NCBI GenBank assembly: GCA_900554175.1
Contig: USGK01000002.1
Location: 1-64,000 of the forward strand
Reading direction: 5' to 3'
DNA: 64,000 nucleotides
Origin: an uncultured Clostridium sp.
GTDB lineage: Bacteria > Bacillota > Clostridia > TANB77 > CAG-508
Positions 35,272 through 47,100 of this stretch are shown here, in pieces; the first letter of the stretch is position 1, and each line of letters begins with the position of its first letter. Below the pieces are notes generated by a model. That model was not told the DNA's origin, made no database searches, and saw nothing but the letters and a program-made list of their open reading frames with translations. The position numbers and the translations under genes are program-made.

Positions 35272-36024
35272 TTATCTATCAGTTTTCGTTTTCGCTTTTG
35301 GAGTTACAACTTTTACATTGTTCTTCTCTTTAGCTCTAACTTCTTCTCGTTTTTCAACTTCAACTTTTAATTTTGCAAGTTCTTTTCTAACGGAAGGCTT
35401 TTTCTCTCCTTTAGATACCCCTTCTTGCATCTTTGAAGTTATTGAGGAAGGCTCTGACTGAGGGCTTTTTTCTGTCTTCGCCAAATTGAAATTTTCGGTT
35501 TTAGTTTCTTCCTTTTGTATTGGCTTATCTTGTAAAACTTCTTCTAATAATTCCTCTTTGGATTTCTTCTGCACTCCTAACTCCTTTCTTTGTGCCTCTC
35601 TATTTTCAATAGCTTTTGTAACTTCAGTATCAATTTTAGCAGTATCTATTGTTGTTAATTTGAATCTTTCTACTATTCTATTTATTCTTGAGGCATCTTC
35701 ATCTTTTACCATAATGTCAGTCATTCCATCATAATTTATATGTTTCTTATCTACTAATGCACAATAAAGTATTCCATATTTTTTTGCCTCATACTTAAAT
35801 GTTTCTAAATCTTCATTCTTAATAGAAAAGATTTTTAATGGCTTTCCTGCTTTTAACATATTATTTAATCTTGTTTTTCCTTTAGTTTGTTTTTTATCTT
35901 TCATTATGGTATATAACATTGCAGCTACATTTTTAGCTCCACTACCTGTTAGTTTAGCAAGAACTTCAAATCCCTCTAAACTCAATCTTACAACTTGTTC
36001 TGATGCATCTCCACTTACACTCAT
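35272..36024 (-). CDS. PcfB family protein (DUF3801)
   Basis: 250 residues. The first 140 match PcfB: SEQVVRLSLEGFEVLAKLTGSGAKNVAAML, then KIFSIKNEDLETFKYEAKKYGILYCALVDK. The second half is charged and disordered, with many K/E. PcfB helps the relaxase and coupling protein recruit DNA in pCF10-type conjugation. It lies 5 bases from the relaxase gene and 7 from the next gene. Confidence 0.88.
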   Translation of the reverse strand: MSVSGDASEQVVRLSLEGFEVLAKLTGSGAKNVAAMLYTIMKDKKQTKGKTRLNNMLKAGKPLKIFSIKNEDLETFKYEAKKYGILYCALVDKKHINYDGMTDIMVKDEDASRINRIVERFKLTTIDTAKIDTEVTKAIENREAQRKELGVQKKSKEELLEEVLQDKPIQKEETKTENFNLAKTEKSPQSEPSSITSKMQEGVSKGEKKPSVRKELAKLKVEVEKREEVRAKEKNNVKVVTPKAKTKTDR

Positions 36025-36029
36025 AAAAT

Positions 36030-37424
36030 TTACTCCTTTCCTTTTTTAGATTTTTCTTTATTCTTTTTATCTTTAGTTTCTTTTTCTAGTTCTTCTTGTT
36101 TATCAAGTTCTTCTAGATTTTCATCAATAACTCGTATTCTCTTTTTTATATCCTCACATTGTTCTACCTCCTTTCGCAATTTATCTATATTAGTTGTCAA
36201 AGTTGATATTTGCTCTGCATATTTCCTCATTTCTTCTTCATCCTTTGACAATTTTCTAATTGCCCATAATCTTTCTCTTTGGTTTGATAATTCATTTATC
36301 TTATATGTAACTTCATCTTTATAATTTAATAAATCATCTAAAGTTTTTATCTTGTTTGTCGCTAATAGTTTTGCTTGATTAGACAATTCTTCCATTCTTG
36401 ATACATCTGCCCTAATACTTGCAGGAAGTTTTTGTTGTGGTATATTATTAGGAAAAACTTTTAACAAATAACAATAATGATAATATAAAGCAATAAATCC
36501 TTTTGCTTTGGCTCGTTTGTGCCTCTTTGCAAAAGGATAATTTATTTTTCTGCTATAAACATTTTCTATAAATGGAATACGAATTGCTTGTTCATTTATA
36601 ATTCTTCTCTTTATATTTTCTATTGTGTAATCTTCTCCAAATCTTCTTTCAATTCTAATATTTCTATTGTAATTCTTTTTTCTTATACTCAACTTTCCTG
36701 CTCTAACCATTACCTCATAATCTAATTTTTTCATTAGATATATAAAATCATCATAAGAATATGCTTGTCTAATTGCTAAATCAATTTCTCGTTTAGCAGT
36801 TTTAGAATAGTTATCATTATATAAAGATTTCTTGTAATAATTGCCAAAATTTATTTTACTTTTCTTACATGGTTTTTCTGGCAAAACACTTAACCCATGT
36901 TCTTTGCATATTTCATCTGATATATGTCTAAATTTTGCTGTATTATATCTATTACTATAATATTTTAAGCCATCTACAAATGAAACAGAATTTATTACAA
37001 AGTGATTGTGTATATGATTGGTATTAAGATGTGTTGTTACTACAACTTGGAATCTATCTCCCCACATTTCTTTTGCTGATTGAATTCCTATTTGATGAGC
37101 CTCCTCAGGAGAAATATTTTCTTTAAAAGATTGATAAGCATGAAATCCTAAAATGCCTTCTTCATTTTTGAAATACAATTTTGTATCTATCATTTCTTCA
37201 TAAGCAGAATCAACCTCGCAATTTATTCCAGTTGTATAAAATTGTTTTTCCGTTTTATCTGAATTCATTGCATAATCTAAAACATCTTTTAAATCATCAA
37301 CTAAAACAATATAATTACCTTTCTCAACTACAAATTCAACTTTTTGTGTTTTCTTTTCATCCGTTGCATAATCCATAACATGATCTAGTCTTTTTACAAC
37401 TTTCCATATTTTTGTTGTTGCCAC
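36030..37424 (-). CDS. Relaxase / mobilization nuclease (MobA/VirD2 type)
   Basis: About 464 residues. N-terminal relaxase domain: KVVKRLDHVMDYATDEKKT and the histidine metal-binding motif HLNTNHIHNHFVINSVSF (near 130). A long coiled coil and a Lys/Glu-rich tail follow. It nicks oriT and pilots the strand. The likely start is GTG at 37424, with AAAGGAG 8 bases upstream; the ATG in the longer frame is part of that site. It overlaps no other gene from this start, but its signals lie in the end of mobC. Confidence 0.92.
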   Translation of the reverse strand: MATTKIWKVVKRLDHVMDYATDEKKTQKVEFVVEKGNYIVLVDDLKDVLDYAMNSDKTEKQFYTTGINCEVDSAYEEMIDTKLYFKNEEGILGFHAYQSFKENISPEEAHQIGIQSAKEMWGDRFQVVVTTHLNTNHIHNHFVINSVSFVDGLKYYSNRYNTAKFRHISDEICKEHGLSVLPEKPCKKSKINFGNYYKKSLYNDNYSKTAKREIDLAIRQAYSYDDFIYLMKKLDYEVMVRAGKLSIRKKNYNRNIRIERRFGEDYTIENIKRRIINEQAIRIPFIENVYSRKINYPFAKRHKRAKAKGFIALYYHYCYLLKVFPNNIPQQKLPASIRADVSRMEELSNQAKLLATNKIKTLDDLLNYKDEVTYKINELSNQRERLWAIRKLSKDEEEMRKYAEQISTLTTNIDKLRKEVEQCEDIKKRIRVIDENLEELDKQEELEKETKDKKNKEKSKKGKE

Positions 37425-37438
37425 TTTTATTTCTCCTT

Positions 37439-37750
37439 TCATAAATATTTACTTTTAATTTGCCTAGATAACTCATTCCAATTCTTTGCCTCTTGATTAT
37501 AGTAATCTTTATCAATAACATTTGTACTATTTGCTTTATGTGCTATTTGATTAAGATTAACTCCTATTTTAGAAAGTTGTTTCATAACTTTATAAAATTC
37601 ATAATCAGGTTTTTCCTTAACATCCTTTCCTAAAATAAGCTTTCTTATATAATCAGAAATATTTTCTTTACTCTTGGCAATGTCATCTAATAATTTTGCA
37701 TACTCAATATCATTAAGTCTAACTTGTATTCTTATATTTCTCTTTCTCAT
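37439..37750 (-). CDS. mobC: MobC-like relaxosome protein
   Basis: About 103 residues from MRKRNIRIQVRLNDIEYAKLLDDI. The ribbon-helix-helix-like start and ISDYIRKLILG, then QLSKIGVNLNQIAHKANS, are typical of MobC. It binds near oriT and assists strand separation for the relaxase encoded next. The ATG at 37750 follows GGAGG. The probable oriT is directly upstream. Confidence 0.9.
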   Translation of the reverse strand: MRKRNIRIQVRLNDIEYAKLLDDIAKSKENISDYIRKLILGKDVKEKPDYEFYKVMKQLSKIGVNLNQIAHKANSTNVIDKDYYNQEAKNWNELSRQIKSKYL

Positions 37751-37771
37751 CTTTACCTCCTCGCTTTGCAA

Positions 37772-37883
37772 AATATTTTTGGGGATTGGGGCAAAGCCCC
37801 ATTGTACAGAATTTCGGAGAGCCGATTTTTCGGTCTCCCAAATTCATTGCTTGCTAGGACAAGAAATCTAAAATAAGTGCTTT
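37772..37883. other. Probable origin of transfer (oriT)
   Basis: A G+C-rich non-coding stretch just upstream of mobC and the relaxase. Two strong hairpins: GGGGC-AAA-GCCCC (37788-37800) and GGAGA(G)CCGA-TTTT-TCGGTCTCC (37816-37838). Its position and paired inverted repeats fit a MOB-family oriT. The nick site is not identified. Confidence 0.6.
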
Positions 37884-38876
37884 TTATCGTACCCCAATTT
37901 GTTTCTTATTTTCCTTTTTATATGTTTTATATAATTCAATTTCTTGTCTATTTTTTAATCCTAATTTGAAACATAAATAATCATTTATGTCTTTACCATA
38001 AGGAGCAGGAATATCATAAACATTGTACTTATCTAATGCAATTATCATTGCTTTTGTTGCTTGTCTTCCTGCTCTATCATTATCAAAATGTAACACTATA
38101 TCTTGAACATCTTGATATTTATTTAAGTAATTTTGTATTGCTATTGGTACTTTACTTTGTTCTATATTAGAACTTGGTTGGTACACTCCTGCTAGTGCAA
38201 TAAGATTATGATTTTTATAATCATATCCCTTTATTTTAAGCATTGTTGCATAAGATAACAGATCTATTGCACTTTCAAAAATATGTATAGTATTGTTTTT
38301 TATATTACTTAACATTCTAAAAGAAAACTCTTTTGAACTACCTCTTGCATCTCTCATTATTCTTTTATTGTTTGTACTTCTACATCCTGCATATTTAATA
38401 TTTCCTTCATTATCATACCCTAAAAAAACAATATTCTTTGTTCTATCTTCTTGATATATTAACTTTTTATCTACACATTCTTGTATTATTTCTTCATCAA
38501 TACCTCTATTTTTAAGATACTCAATAGCTTGTTTGTTTGTACTTGCTCTAATAGGAATAACAATTTTTTTATTTTCTTCTCGTTCTTCTTTTGGTACAAC
38601 ATATTCTACTATTTCTCTATTTAAAATGCTTTTAACTGCCTCTTGCAAAGTCATTTTTTCAACTTTCATAAGATAATCTAGTGCTGTTTTTCCACCCTCA
38701 TTAGTTGAAAATCTATGCCATAAACCATTACTTATAATCACACTATCATGTGTTTTTAAGGAATAAGTACCTACACCTTTTTTAACTAATTCACTTGGAT
38801 TATAGTTCATAAAGTAAGTTAATAAATCAACCTCTTTTGCTTTTTTTACCAACTCTTTAGGTACATATTTCGACAT
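37884..38876 (-). CDS. DUF3991/Toprim domain protein (primase-like)
   Basis: About 330 residues. The N-terminal DUF3991-type region (GLWHRFSTNEGGKTALDYLMKV) is followed by a Toprim domain with IHIFESAIDLLSYATM (Glu) and VLHFDNDRAGRQATKAM (DxD). It may prime or process the transferred single strand after conjugation. The ATG at 38876 follows GGAGGTG. It lies upstream of oriT and downstream of two small ICE genes. Confidence 0.88.
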   Translation of the reverse strand: MSKYVPKELVKKAKEVDLLTYFMNYNPSELVKKGVGTYSLKTHDSVIISNGLWHRFSTNEGGKTALDYLMKVEKMTLQEAVKSILNREIVEYVVPKEEREENKKIVIPIRASTNKQAIEYLKNRGIDEEIIQECVDKKLIYQEDRTKNIVFLGYDNEGNIKYAGCRSTNNKRIMRDARGSSKEFSFRMLSNIKNNTIHIFESAIDLLSYATMLKIKGYDYKNHNLIALAGVYQPSSNIEQSKVPIAIQNYLNKYQDVQDIVLHFDNDRAGRQATKAMIIALDKYNVYDIPAPYGKDINDYLCFKLGLKNRQEIELYKTYKKENKKQIGVR

Positions 38877-38888
38877 TTTATGCACCTC

Positions 38889-39206
38889 CTATCGTTCGTG
38901 TTTTCTATTTATTATATTCTTTTTATAAGCTCTTTCATATTCTTCTTTGGTATAATCTGTTCCATATTCATCTGCTTGTTCTTTCAGAATCTCATACTTT
39001 AATCCATGTCTTGGATTTTCAATTGTTCTATTTATTTTTACTTTTATTGAATTTATTCCTTGACTATAAACTGATTCTTTGTAATCTTTTAATAGCTCTT
39101 GCTCTGAATAATATTCAACTATTTCTCCTGAATATAAAAATTCAAGATGACCTATTGGAGCATTTTCAGTTTCATCAGATACTGAATAATTAAATTTTAA
39201 TTCCAT
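38889..39206 (-). CDS. Uncharacterised ICE protein, 105 residues
   Basis: MELKFNYSVSDETENAPIGHLEFLY at the start; acidic first half and basic end (KKNIINRKHER). It is adjacent to the DUF3991/Toprim gene (12 bases) and the DUF3848 gene (12 bases), in one run of small ICE genes. No family is recognised. Confidence 0.6.
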   Translation of the reverse strand: MELKFNYSVSDETENAPIGHLEFLYSGEIVEYYSEQELLKDYKESVYSQGINSIKVKINRTIENPRHGLKYEILKEQADEYGTDYTKEEYERAYKKNIINRKHER

Positions 39207-39218
39207 ATAAAATCCTCC

Positions 39219-39554
39219 TTATCTTGCATTATTTTTTGTTTTTATTTTATCTTTTTTATACTCATCTGTTATTAGATTCAATGATTCATCTACTGAATAA
39301 TTGATGTTTTCTCTCATATTTCCATCAAAACTTAACCAGTCATCATATAACTCATCTAGTATATTTTCTCTTGATAAAAGTGCTTTTATTTGTGTTTTTG
39401 ATAAGTCATGATCAAACTCAATGCTATCAATTATTTCTTGTTTTGTTGTTAATTCATAGGCTCTATCTATTGCATAATCAACTCCATTTTTTTTCATTTT
39501 TGTTTTAAAATCTTTTAATTCATTTTCTAATTTTTGATATAATTTATCTTCCAT
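39219..39554 (-). CDS. DUF3848 domain protein
   Basis: 111 residues. The pattern YELTTKQEIIDSIEFDHDLSKTQIKALLSREN, then LDELYDDWLSFD, matches DUF3848, a small helical family common in Firmicutes conjugative transposons. Role unknown. Confidence 0.75.
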   Translation of the reverse strand: MEDKLYQKLENELKDFKTKMKKNGVDYAIDRAYELTTKQEIIDSIEFDHDLSKTQIKALLSRENILDELYDDWLSFDGNMRENINYSVDESLNLITDEYKKDKIKTKNNAR

Positions 39555-39577
39555 ATTTACCCCTTTCTCATATAATT

Positions 39578-39925
39578 CTAATCATTATATGGTACAACAT
39601 TTTTTCTCATATAATTCATATAAGAGTCCTCTATATTAGAATAAGTTTTCTCTTGTGTATAATATTCATTGTTAGAATCATTACAATATTTTTCTACTGT
39701 TTTTTTCTGTATTCTCTTAATTTCATTCTCATTAATTACCTTTTTATTACATTCAAGTTCAAGTTCTTGGAGTTTTAATTGTAATCCAACTCTTTCATTT
39801 TTGTATTTTTTTAACTCAATTCTTTTCTTTTTATACTCAAGTTCTAACTTTTCTAATTCCTTATTTGATGTTGCAATTTTTACATTTAGCTTTCCTATTT
39901 GCTCTATTAATTCTTTCTTCTGCAC
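39578..39925 (-). CDS. Small coiled-coil protein
   Basis: About 115 residues. The likely start is GTG at 39925, with AAAGGGAG upstream; the longer frame would begin inside a terminator. The core is a strong Lys/Glu coiled coil (LEKLELEYKKKRIELKKYKN onward), and the tail is polar (YTQEKTYSNIEDSYMNYM). Function unknown. Confidence 0.55.
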   Translation of the reverse strand: MQKKELIEQIGKLNVKIATSNKELEKLELEYKKKRIELKKYKNERVGLQLKLQELELECNKKVINENEIKRIQKKTVEKYCNDSNNEYYTQEKTYSNIEDSYMNYMRKNVVPYND

Positions 39926-39954
39926 AATATCATCACTCCCTTTCCAACAAAAAA

Positions 39955-39982
39955 AGAAGTAAATAGTATTTAACTTACTTCT
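39955..39982 (-). terminator. Terminator after the 202-residue gene
   Basis: AGAAGTAA / TTACTTCT (8 bp, 12-base loop) followed on the minus strand by TTTTTTT. Confidence 0.7.
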
Positions 39983-40007
39983 CATTTTTGCTATATTTAA
40001 TTAAAAT

Positions 40008-40616
40008 TTAGAAATTTAATATTTCATTTATACCTGCTTTAAAGCAAGCTTTTGCTTCTTCATATCCTACTTTTATATCAAGTTCTTTTATTTCCATCAA
40101 TTTTATCATTTCTTCCTGATTTAAAACAATTGGTGTAGAATCTTCATATACTTTTAAAACTCTAGGATATTTTTCTTCAAGTTCTTTACATTTTGACTTG
40201 TATTCTTTATATATTTCAGTATTATAGTTTATTTTACTTTGAATATATTCATAAAAATCTGCATCTGTACAGTCCAAGAAAGTATCTCCTTTAGTTATAG
40301 TTTTGCTCCCAACTTTTAATTCATTTTTTAGTTTATACATATCATTCATTCCTAACATATAGTATGCTTTACTCCAAAAATCAACTTCCTTACTAAATTT
40401 AAGTTCATATTCTTGTAGTTTATTCTTTACTTTTTTAAAATCTTCTACGTTAGAAATAACTTCTCTTAATAATGTAAGTAATTTTTCATTTACATTATAA
40501 ACTTCGCTTTCAATTTCTTGAATTTCCTTATTATTGTCGTATGTAGTTTGTTCAAAGTCTTCCTTCCTAAAAAGATACATTTGCTCTAATATTGGTTTAT
40601 CAAAAATTTTTTCCAT
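40008..40616 (-). CDS. Uncharacterised ICE protein, 202 residues
   Basis: Soluble, mostly helical (MEKIFDKPILEQMYLFRKEDFE; long central coiled coil). GGAGG precedes the ATG. Upstream, the minus strand reads TTTCAATGAATTGAAGT, then TATGATATAAG. This resembles the motif-bearing ICE promoters but is not a full match. The gene stands alone between two terminators. The family is not recognised. Confidence 0.6.
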   Translation of the reverse strand: MEKIFDKPILEQMYLFRKEDFEQTTYDNNKEIQEIESEVYNVNEKLLTLLREVISNVEDFKKVKNKLQEYELKFSKEVDFWSKAYYMLGMNDMYKLKNELKVGSKTITKGDTFLDCTDADFYEYIQSKINYNTEIYKEYKSKCKELEEKYPRVLKVYEDSTPIVLNQEEMIKLMEIKELDIKVGYEEAKACFKAGINEILNF

Positions 40617-40698
40617 ATCAATTACCTCCGTATCATCTTATATCATAATACTTCAATTCATTGAAATGTATAAATTATTTTTTTATATATTTGACAAA

Positions 40699-40731
40699 AA
40701 AGAGTAATATTTTAATAAAATACTACCCTTT
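40699..40731 (-). terminator. Terminator after the 110-residue gene
   Basis: A 15-bp stem (AAAGGGTAGTATTTT / AAAATATTACTCTTT, with G-U pairs) and a 3-base loop, followed on the minus strand by TTTT. Confidence 0.75.
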
Positions 40732-40751
40732 ATAGTGAACTATATTTATCT

Positions 40752-41084
40752 TTAATATTCTTCTTCATTATCTATTAAATATGTCATATTTGAAAAAGTT
40801 TCACTACATAAATTATCTAATTCTTCTTCATCCATATTTTCTTTAAATATTTCATCTACATAGTCTGATGCTACTCCACATATAAAAGCCAAATCAAATC
40901 TTTTATCTCCATATAAATAAGTATTCTCTATTAAAAGTATGAGTGTCTTCATTTTTAACTCATCATTTACTATATTTGATTTTAAATTTTCTTCAATTGT
41001 TAAAATATAATAAATATATAAATATGTCATATTTTCTTTATTATCATTTACTAACTGTTTAAATTTTTCAAAATCCATACTCAT
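40752..41084 (-). CDS. Uncharacterised small acidic protein, 110 residues
   Basis: MSMDFEKFKQLVNDNKENMTYLYI onward; helical, acidic, and ending in DNEEEY. Start codon uncertain (ATG at 41084 or 41078); only a weak GTGAGAG lies upstream. It is separated from the giant methylase-helicase gene by an AT-rich gap (41085-41192) in which I see nothing else. Confidence 0.55.
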   Translation of the reverse strand: MSMDFEKFKQLVNDNKENMTYLYIYYILTIEENLKSNIVNDELKMKTLILLIENTYLYGDKRFDLAFICGVASDYVDEIFKENMDEEELDNLCSETFSNMTYLIDNEEEY

Positions 41085-41192
41085 CTCTCACTTTCTTTTT
41101 TTAATATATATATATTATACATATATTATTTACAAATATGAAATGTACAAATTTCTATTTTTCACTATAATTATATCATAAAAAAAATTTTT

Positions 41193-44100
41193 TTAACATC
41201 TTTCTGGAGATTTTTTATCTGGAGATTTATCTTCTTTTTCTTCTTGCTCATCTCCAATAATTTCATGATCATCATCATTAATTTTTAACTCTGCATTTAT
41301 TTCATCTAGTTTTCTTTGTTTTTCTTTTAATTCTTGTTCTTGTGGAAATTCTTTTTGACTTTCTACTTTAGCATTTTCTAGTTGTAGTTTAGTATTATCA
41401 AGTTTCTCTCTTTCAAGTGGAATATCTCTTGCAATATTCTCTAAACAATTATTTATTCTTGTAATATTACCATTTGCATCCACACCTAAATCAATCGTAT
41501 AACTAAATTTATTCTTTAGCTTTAACTTTATATTTCTAGTAATAGAGTCAAAGCTAATTTCCATTTTGAAGCCTCTATATTCTCCAACTTCTTTTACTTC
41601 CATACTCTTTAATAATTGAGTACATTCTAAAAGTTTCTTTCCTGCATCTGCTTTTTCAGAGTATTCTTTACCATCAATTATCATTGGAGAAAATCCATCC
41701 ATATTTGGTTTAGTATATTCTTGTAATTTTATAGTATCTTCTTCCATTGCTGCAATTTTGTTATTTAATCTTGTAATTTCTTCAGGATAATACTTTATAA
41801 CTTTATCTTGTAAAGCATACTTTTGATTCATAAAGTTTTGCCTTAATAATTTCAATTTTGATATTTCACTATCTAAATTAGTCTTTTCCAAAATTAGAGG
41901 ATTACCTGTTGCTAATGCTTTTATTTCCCCATAAGACAGAGCTTTCTCATCTATATCTTCCATACTTCTTGCAGGAGTTTTAGATGTCATTATTTGAGAA
42001 ATAAACTTTTGCTTTTGTTCTACTAATTGATACATATAAGCATCAAAAGTTTTTTCAGTAACATAAGAATAAACGAAAACTTTTTCATTCTCGTTACCCT
42101 GTCTTATCATTCTACCATTTCTTTGTGTTAAATCGCTTGGTTTCCAAGCACAATCTAAATGGTGTAAAGCAATAAGTTTATCTTGAACATTAGTACCTGC
42201 TCCCATTTTAGAAGTAGAACCCATTAAAACTCTAACTTCTCCCTGTCTTACTTTGCTAAATAGTTCTTTCTTCTTTGTTTCATTATCTGCCTCATGAATA
42301 AAAGCTATTTCTTCTTCAGGAATACCTTTTTCAATAAGTTTTGTTTTAAGCTCATTATAAACATCTGTAAATTCTTCTTTTTCAAAACCTTTCATATCTT
42401 TAGGAGTAGATAAATCACAAAATACAAGTTGTGTTGATTTTTTATCAGAATTTTCGCTCCATATTTTATAAACATTTTCACAACAAGAATTAACTTTGCT
42501 AGTATCACTATCAGGTAATAATGGATTCATAAGCCTTTGCTCTAATGCTAATTTTCTACCCTCATTTGTTATTTTAAGCATATTATCTACTGATGCATCT
42601 ATTGAGCCACTTCTAATACGATCTGCTCTTTTTCCTAATTCTGTTACCATATCTTGTTGTATTTCGCTAGGTTTTACAACCACATTTATATTTTCAAATT
42701 CAGGAGTTGGAAGATTCAATGTTTCAGCAGTTTGTATGTCAGCAACTTCTTTAAACATAGCCATAAGTTCAGGAAGATTATGAAATTTTGCAAATCTTGT
42801 TTTAGCTCTGTAGCCTGTACCTTCAGGTGCAAGTTCTATTGCAGTAACTGTTTCTCCAAATGTACTAGCCCAATTATCAAAATGTTCTAATTCATTTTTT
42901 CTTAATTCTCCATATTGTAAATATCTCTGCATTGTATATAATTCTGCCATTGAATTACTTACTGGAGTTCCTGTTGCAAAGACTGTGCCTTTGCCTCCTG
43001 TTATTTCATCAAGATAACGACATTTCATAAACAAATCAGAACTTTTTTGTGCCTCTGTTTGTGCAAGTCCTCCTACATTTCTCATTTTTGTATATAAAAA
43101 TAAGTTTTTATAATTATGAGCCTCATCTACAAACAATTTATCAACACCTAGTTCTTCAAAAGTTACTACATCATCTTTTCTTTCTTGTTTATTTAATTTT
43201 TCAAGTCTTGTTTCTAATGTTCTCTTTGTTTTTTCTAATTGTTTTATAGTATAATTTTCTCCCCTACTTGCTTTTACATCTGCAATACCTCTTGTTATAT
43301 CATCGATTTGTTCTCTTAATATTTCCTCTTGTCTTTCAATAGACATTGGTATTCTTTCAAATTGAGAATGTCCTATAATTACTGCATCAAAATCTCCTGT
43401 TGCTATTCTTGAACAAAACTTCTTTCTATTTTTAGTTTCAAAGTCTTTTTTAGTTGCAACAAGAATATTAGCAGATGGATATAATTGCAAAAATTCACTA
43501 GCAAATTGCTCTATTATGTGATTAGGGACAACAAATAAAGACTTGTTACATAGTCCAAGTCTTTTACTTTCCATTGCTGCTGCAACCATCTCAAATGTTT
43601 TTCCTGCTCCAACTTCATGTGCTAATAAAACATTATTACCATATAAAACATGTGCAATAGCATTTAATTGATGAGGTCGCAATTTTATTTCAGGATTCAT
43701 TCCTACAAAATCTATATGTGAGCCATCATACTCACGAGGTCTTATTGAATTAAATTTATCATTATAAATTCTTACAAGTTTATTTCTTCTTTCAGGATCT
43801 TCCCATACCCAATTTAAAAATTCCTCTTTGATAGTATCTTGTTTGCTACTGGCAATAGCTGTTTCCTTTCTATTAAGAACTCTTTGTTTTCTACCATCTT
43901 CATCAATAATAGTATCAAATATTTTTACATCTTTTAGATTTAATGTTTGTTCTATTATTTTATATGCATTTATTCTTGGTGTTCCATATACTGAGTATGC
44001 TTTTACATTTTCTCTATCAGAGCTTTTATTTTCTATATACCATTCTGCATTTATATTAGAATACTTTACTTTAATATCCCATTGCTTATATCTTGGTGTA

Positions 44101-47100
44101 TCTAATAATTCAAAAATAAATTGTCTTATTACTTCAGGAGGTATCCATGTTGCACCTAATTTAATTCCTATTTCACTAGCAGTTAAATCTTTAGGTATAA
44201 CCTCTTTTAGATTATCTACATTTATTTGATATTCAGGATGTTCAGCTAATTGACTTTCTGCGATTTTTAATTTTTCTCTAACATTTCCTGATAAATATTC
44301 ATCAGCAGTTACATATTTTTCTTCTATTGGAACTTTGAATATTACTCCTTTTAGTTCGTTTATAATTGTATCTTTATCTTTTCCAGTTAATTCAGACATA
44401 TAATCTAAATCTACTTTTGCTTTTTCTTGAATAGATAGAATTAGAGCCTCATCTGAAGTATCAACTTCTTTTATTTCTTTTTTTGCTTTTATAGTTCTTT
44501 TTGTGAACATATCTGCTTTTCCAATAAAATTACCTTCTCCATCTAATTTTTCAAGTGAGCATAACAAGAAATAACTACTATCATTTGAAAAAGCATTCTC
44601 ATTTGCCCTAGAATTAATTAAGCCATAGTCTTTTGTAAATTTATCATATAATTGATTAAGTTTTGCTTGTGCAAGATAAATATCTCCATCAGAAAAATCT
44701 TGCATTTGAAAATCTATAAGTTCTCTTACTTGCTCTCTTAATGCAATTAAGCCTCTAATTCTGTTTTGATTTGTTAATGGTAAATCATCTTGTAATAGCA
44801 TTCTTGAATTTTCTCTAAAATACAATTTGTTATCAACTATTGCATAAGAAAAATTCTTTACATCAGGAGTTGCAGGAATAGATGTATCTTCTGTTTCTAT
44901 CTCGTTTTCAATAGATATAGCTTGTATTTCTCCATGAATATTAGTAATGGCAACATTCAATCTATCTTCTAATTTTTCTCCATCTATTGCTTTACAAGTA
45001 GAATCAAAGCCATATTGTGTACTCTCTATCTCCATTTTTCCTAAAATCATATTAGGTTTATCAACAAAATATTTATTCATTGTGATATTATTTTCATCTT
45101 GATCTAAATATACCCAGTCTGGCATTATATCAGTTAAGTTTTCTCTCTTTTGTAAAAAGATAATATCTGATGTAACTTTTGTTCCTGCATTTTTAGTAAA
45201 TGTATTATCAGGTAATCTAATCGCACCAAGTAAGTTTGCTCTTTGTGCTATATACTTTCTAACATCAGGACTTGCTTTGTCCATAGTTCCTTTTGATGTA
45301 ATAAAAGCAACTACTCCTCCTGGTCTTATTTTATCTAAAGTCTTTGCGAAGAAATAATCATGAATTAAGAAATTGTTTTTATCATATCTTTTATCATTTA
45401 CTTTGAAATCTCCAAAAGGTACATTTCCAAGTGCTACATCATAAAAAGAATCAGGTAAATCTGCCTTTTCATAACCTTGCACTTTGATATTCGCATTTTG
45501 ATATAACTGCTTTGCTATTCTTCCACTAATACTATCTAATTCAACACCATATAATTTTGACTTTTGCATTTCTTGTGGCAACATTCCTAAAAAGTTTCCT
45601 GTTCCACAACTTGGCTCTAATATGTTTACTTCTTCAGCTCCCATATTATGAATTGCTTTATATATTGCATTTATAACAATAGGTGGTGTATAAAAAGCAG
45701 TTAGGGTACTTGCTCTTGCAGAATTATATTCTTCAGGAGTTAATAATGATTTTAATTCATTATATTCTTGCGACCAATTATCTTTTTTCTCATCAAATAC
45801 ATCAGGAAGACCACCCCAACCTACATATTGAGAAAGAATTTCTTGTTCTTCTTGATTTGCAAGTCTTTTTTCATCTTCTAGCTCTCTTAATAATTTTATA
45901 GCCTCTATATTTCTTCTAACTTTTTCTTTTGGAGTTCCTTCTCCTAAAGAGTTATTATCAATATGATAATTTATTTTGTCTTGCTTAATTTTAGATTCTG
46001 TTTCTACAATAGGTTCTTCTATTACTTCTTCAAAATTTCTTGGATTATTATTATATAGATTTAATGCTCTTAAATAACTTTCATTTCTAGTCATTGGATA
46101 ATGAGCTTCTTCATACATTGTCATATCCATTAAAACTATTTGGTCATATTCTCTATTAAAAGCCTCAACTCTATATTTTCTTTCATTTTCTAAATAGATA
46201 ATTTGTCCTATTTCAAATTCAGGCTTATCTTCTTTTAGCTCGTTTACTGCATTTATTGCATTATTTATAACAACTTGTTTAACTTCTTCTGCAACATCTT
46301 CAACTTTTTGACCACTTGTAATGTAGTCCATATCATCTTGTGATACTTCTTTAAGATTACTATCGGCTAGTTCTTCAATATCAGTAAATTCTGCAAGTCT
46401 TTTTCTAATGCTCATTAAAGTTTCATTTTCTTCATTGTCAGAATATTCTAATAAGCCACCATCTTGTTCAAATCCCAATTGATCGTATATTTCATAATAA
46501 TATCCTTCTTCATTTGTATGAAAGTGAAAGTAATTACCATTTTTTAATTTATAGTTTTTATCTATATTTTGAATGTCTATTTCTTCAGTATCATTTGATT
46601 TATCTTCGTCAAATACTCTATTAAACATCCACTTTTCATTTTCATAGTCATTTTCTAGCCAATTTTGATATTCTTCTTTTTCGTTATCAACAAAATATCT
46701 ATCTAATAAGATAAGCTCTCCAATTCGTTTTTCTATTGTGTTCCAATTAACTTGCATTGTATCTTCAACATCTCTTTTAGATAGTTTAATACCCTTACTT
46801 GGACTATATTCAACCCATATACCATCAAGACCTTTTACACCACTTGTTCCATAATAGTTAAATTCTTTTTTCAGAAAATCTTGTCTTTCTTTTGATGAAA
46901 AAGTTTCTTGATATAAGCGATATACCCTAAATTTACCATTTTCATGACCAGTTCCATCTTGTAATGCTTTATCTATCATCTCTTGGGTAAAAGAAAAAGC
47001 AGGAGTATTTTCTACTTCTGCTTGTGTTTCTATATTATCAATTTGTTGTTCTACACTAGGTAATTCTTTAATTGGTGGTATATAACTATCAGAGAATAGA

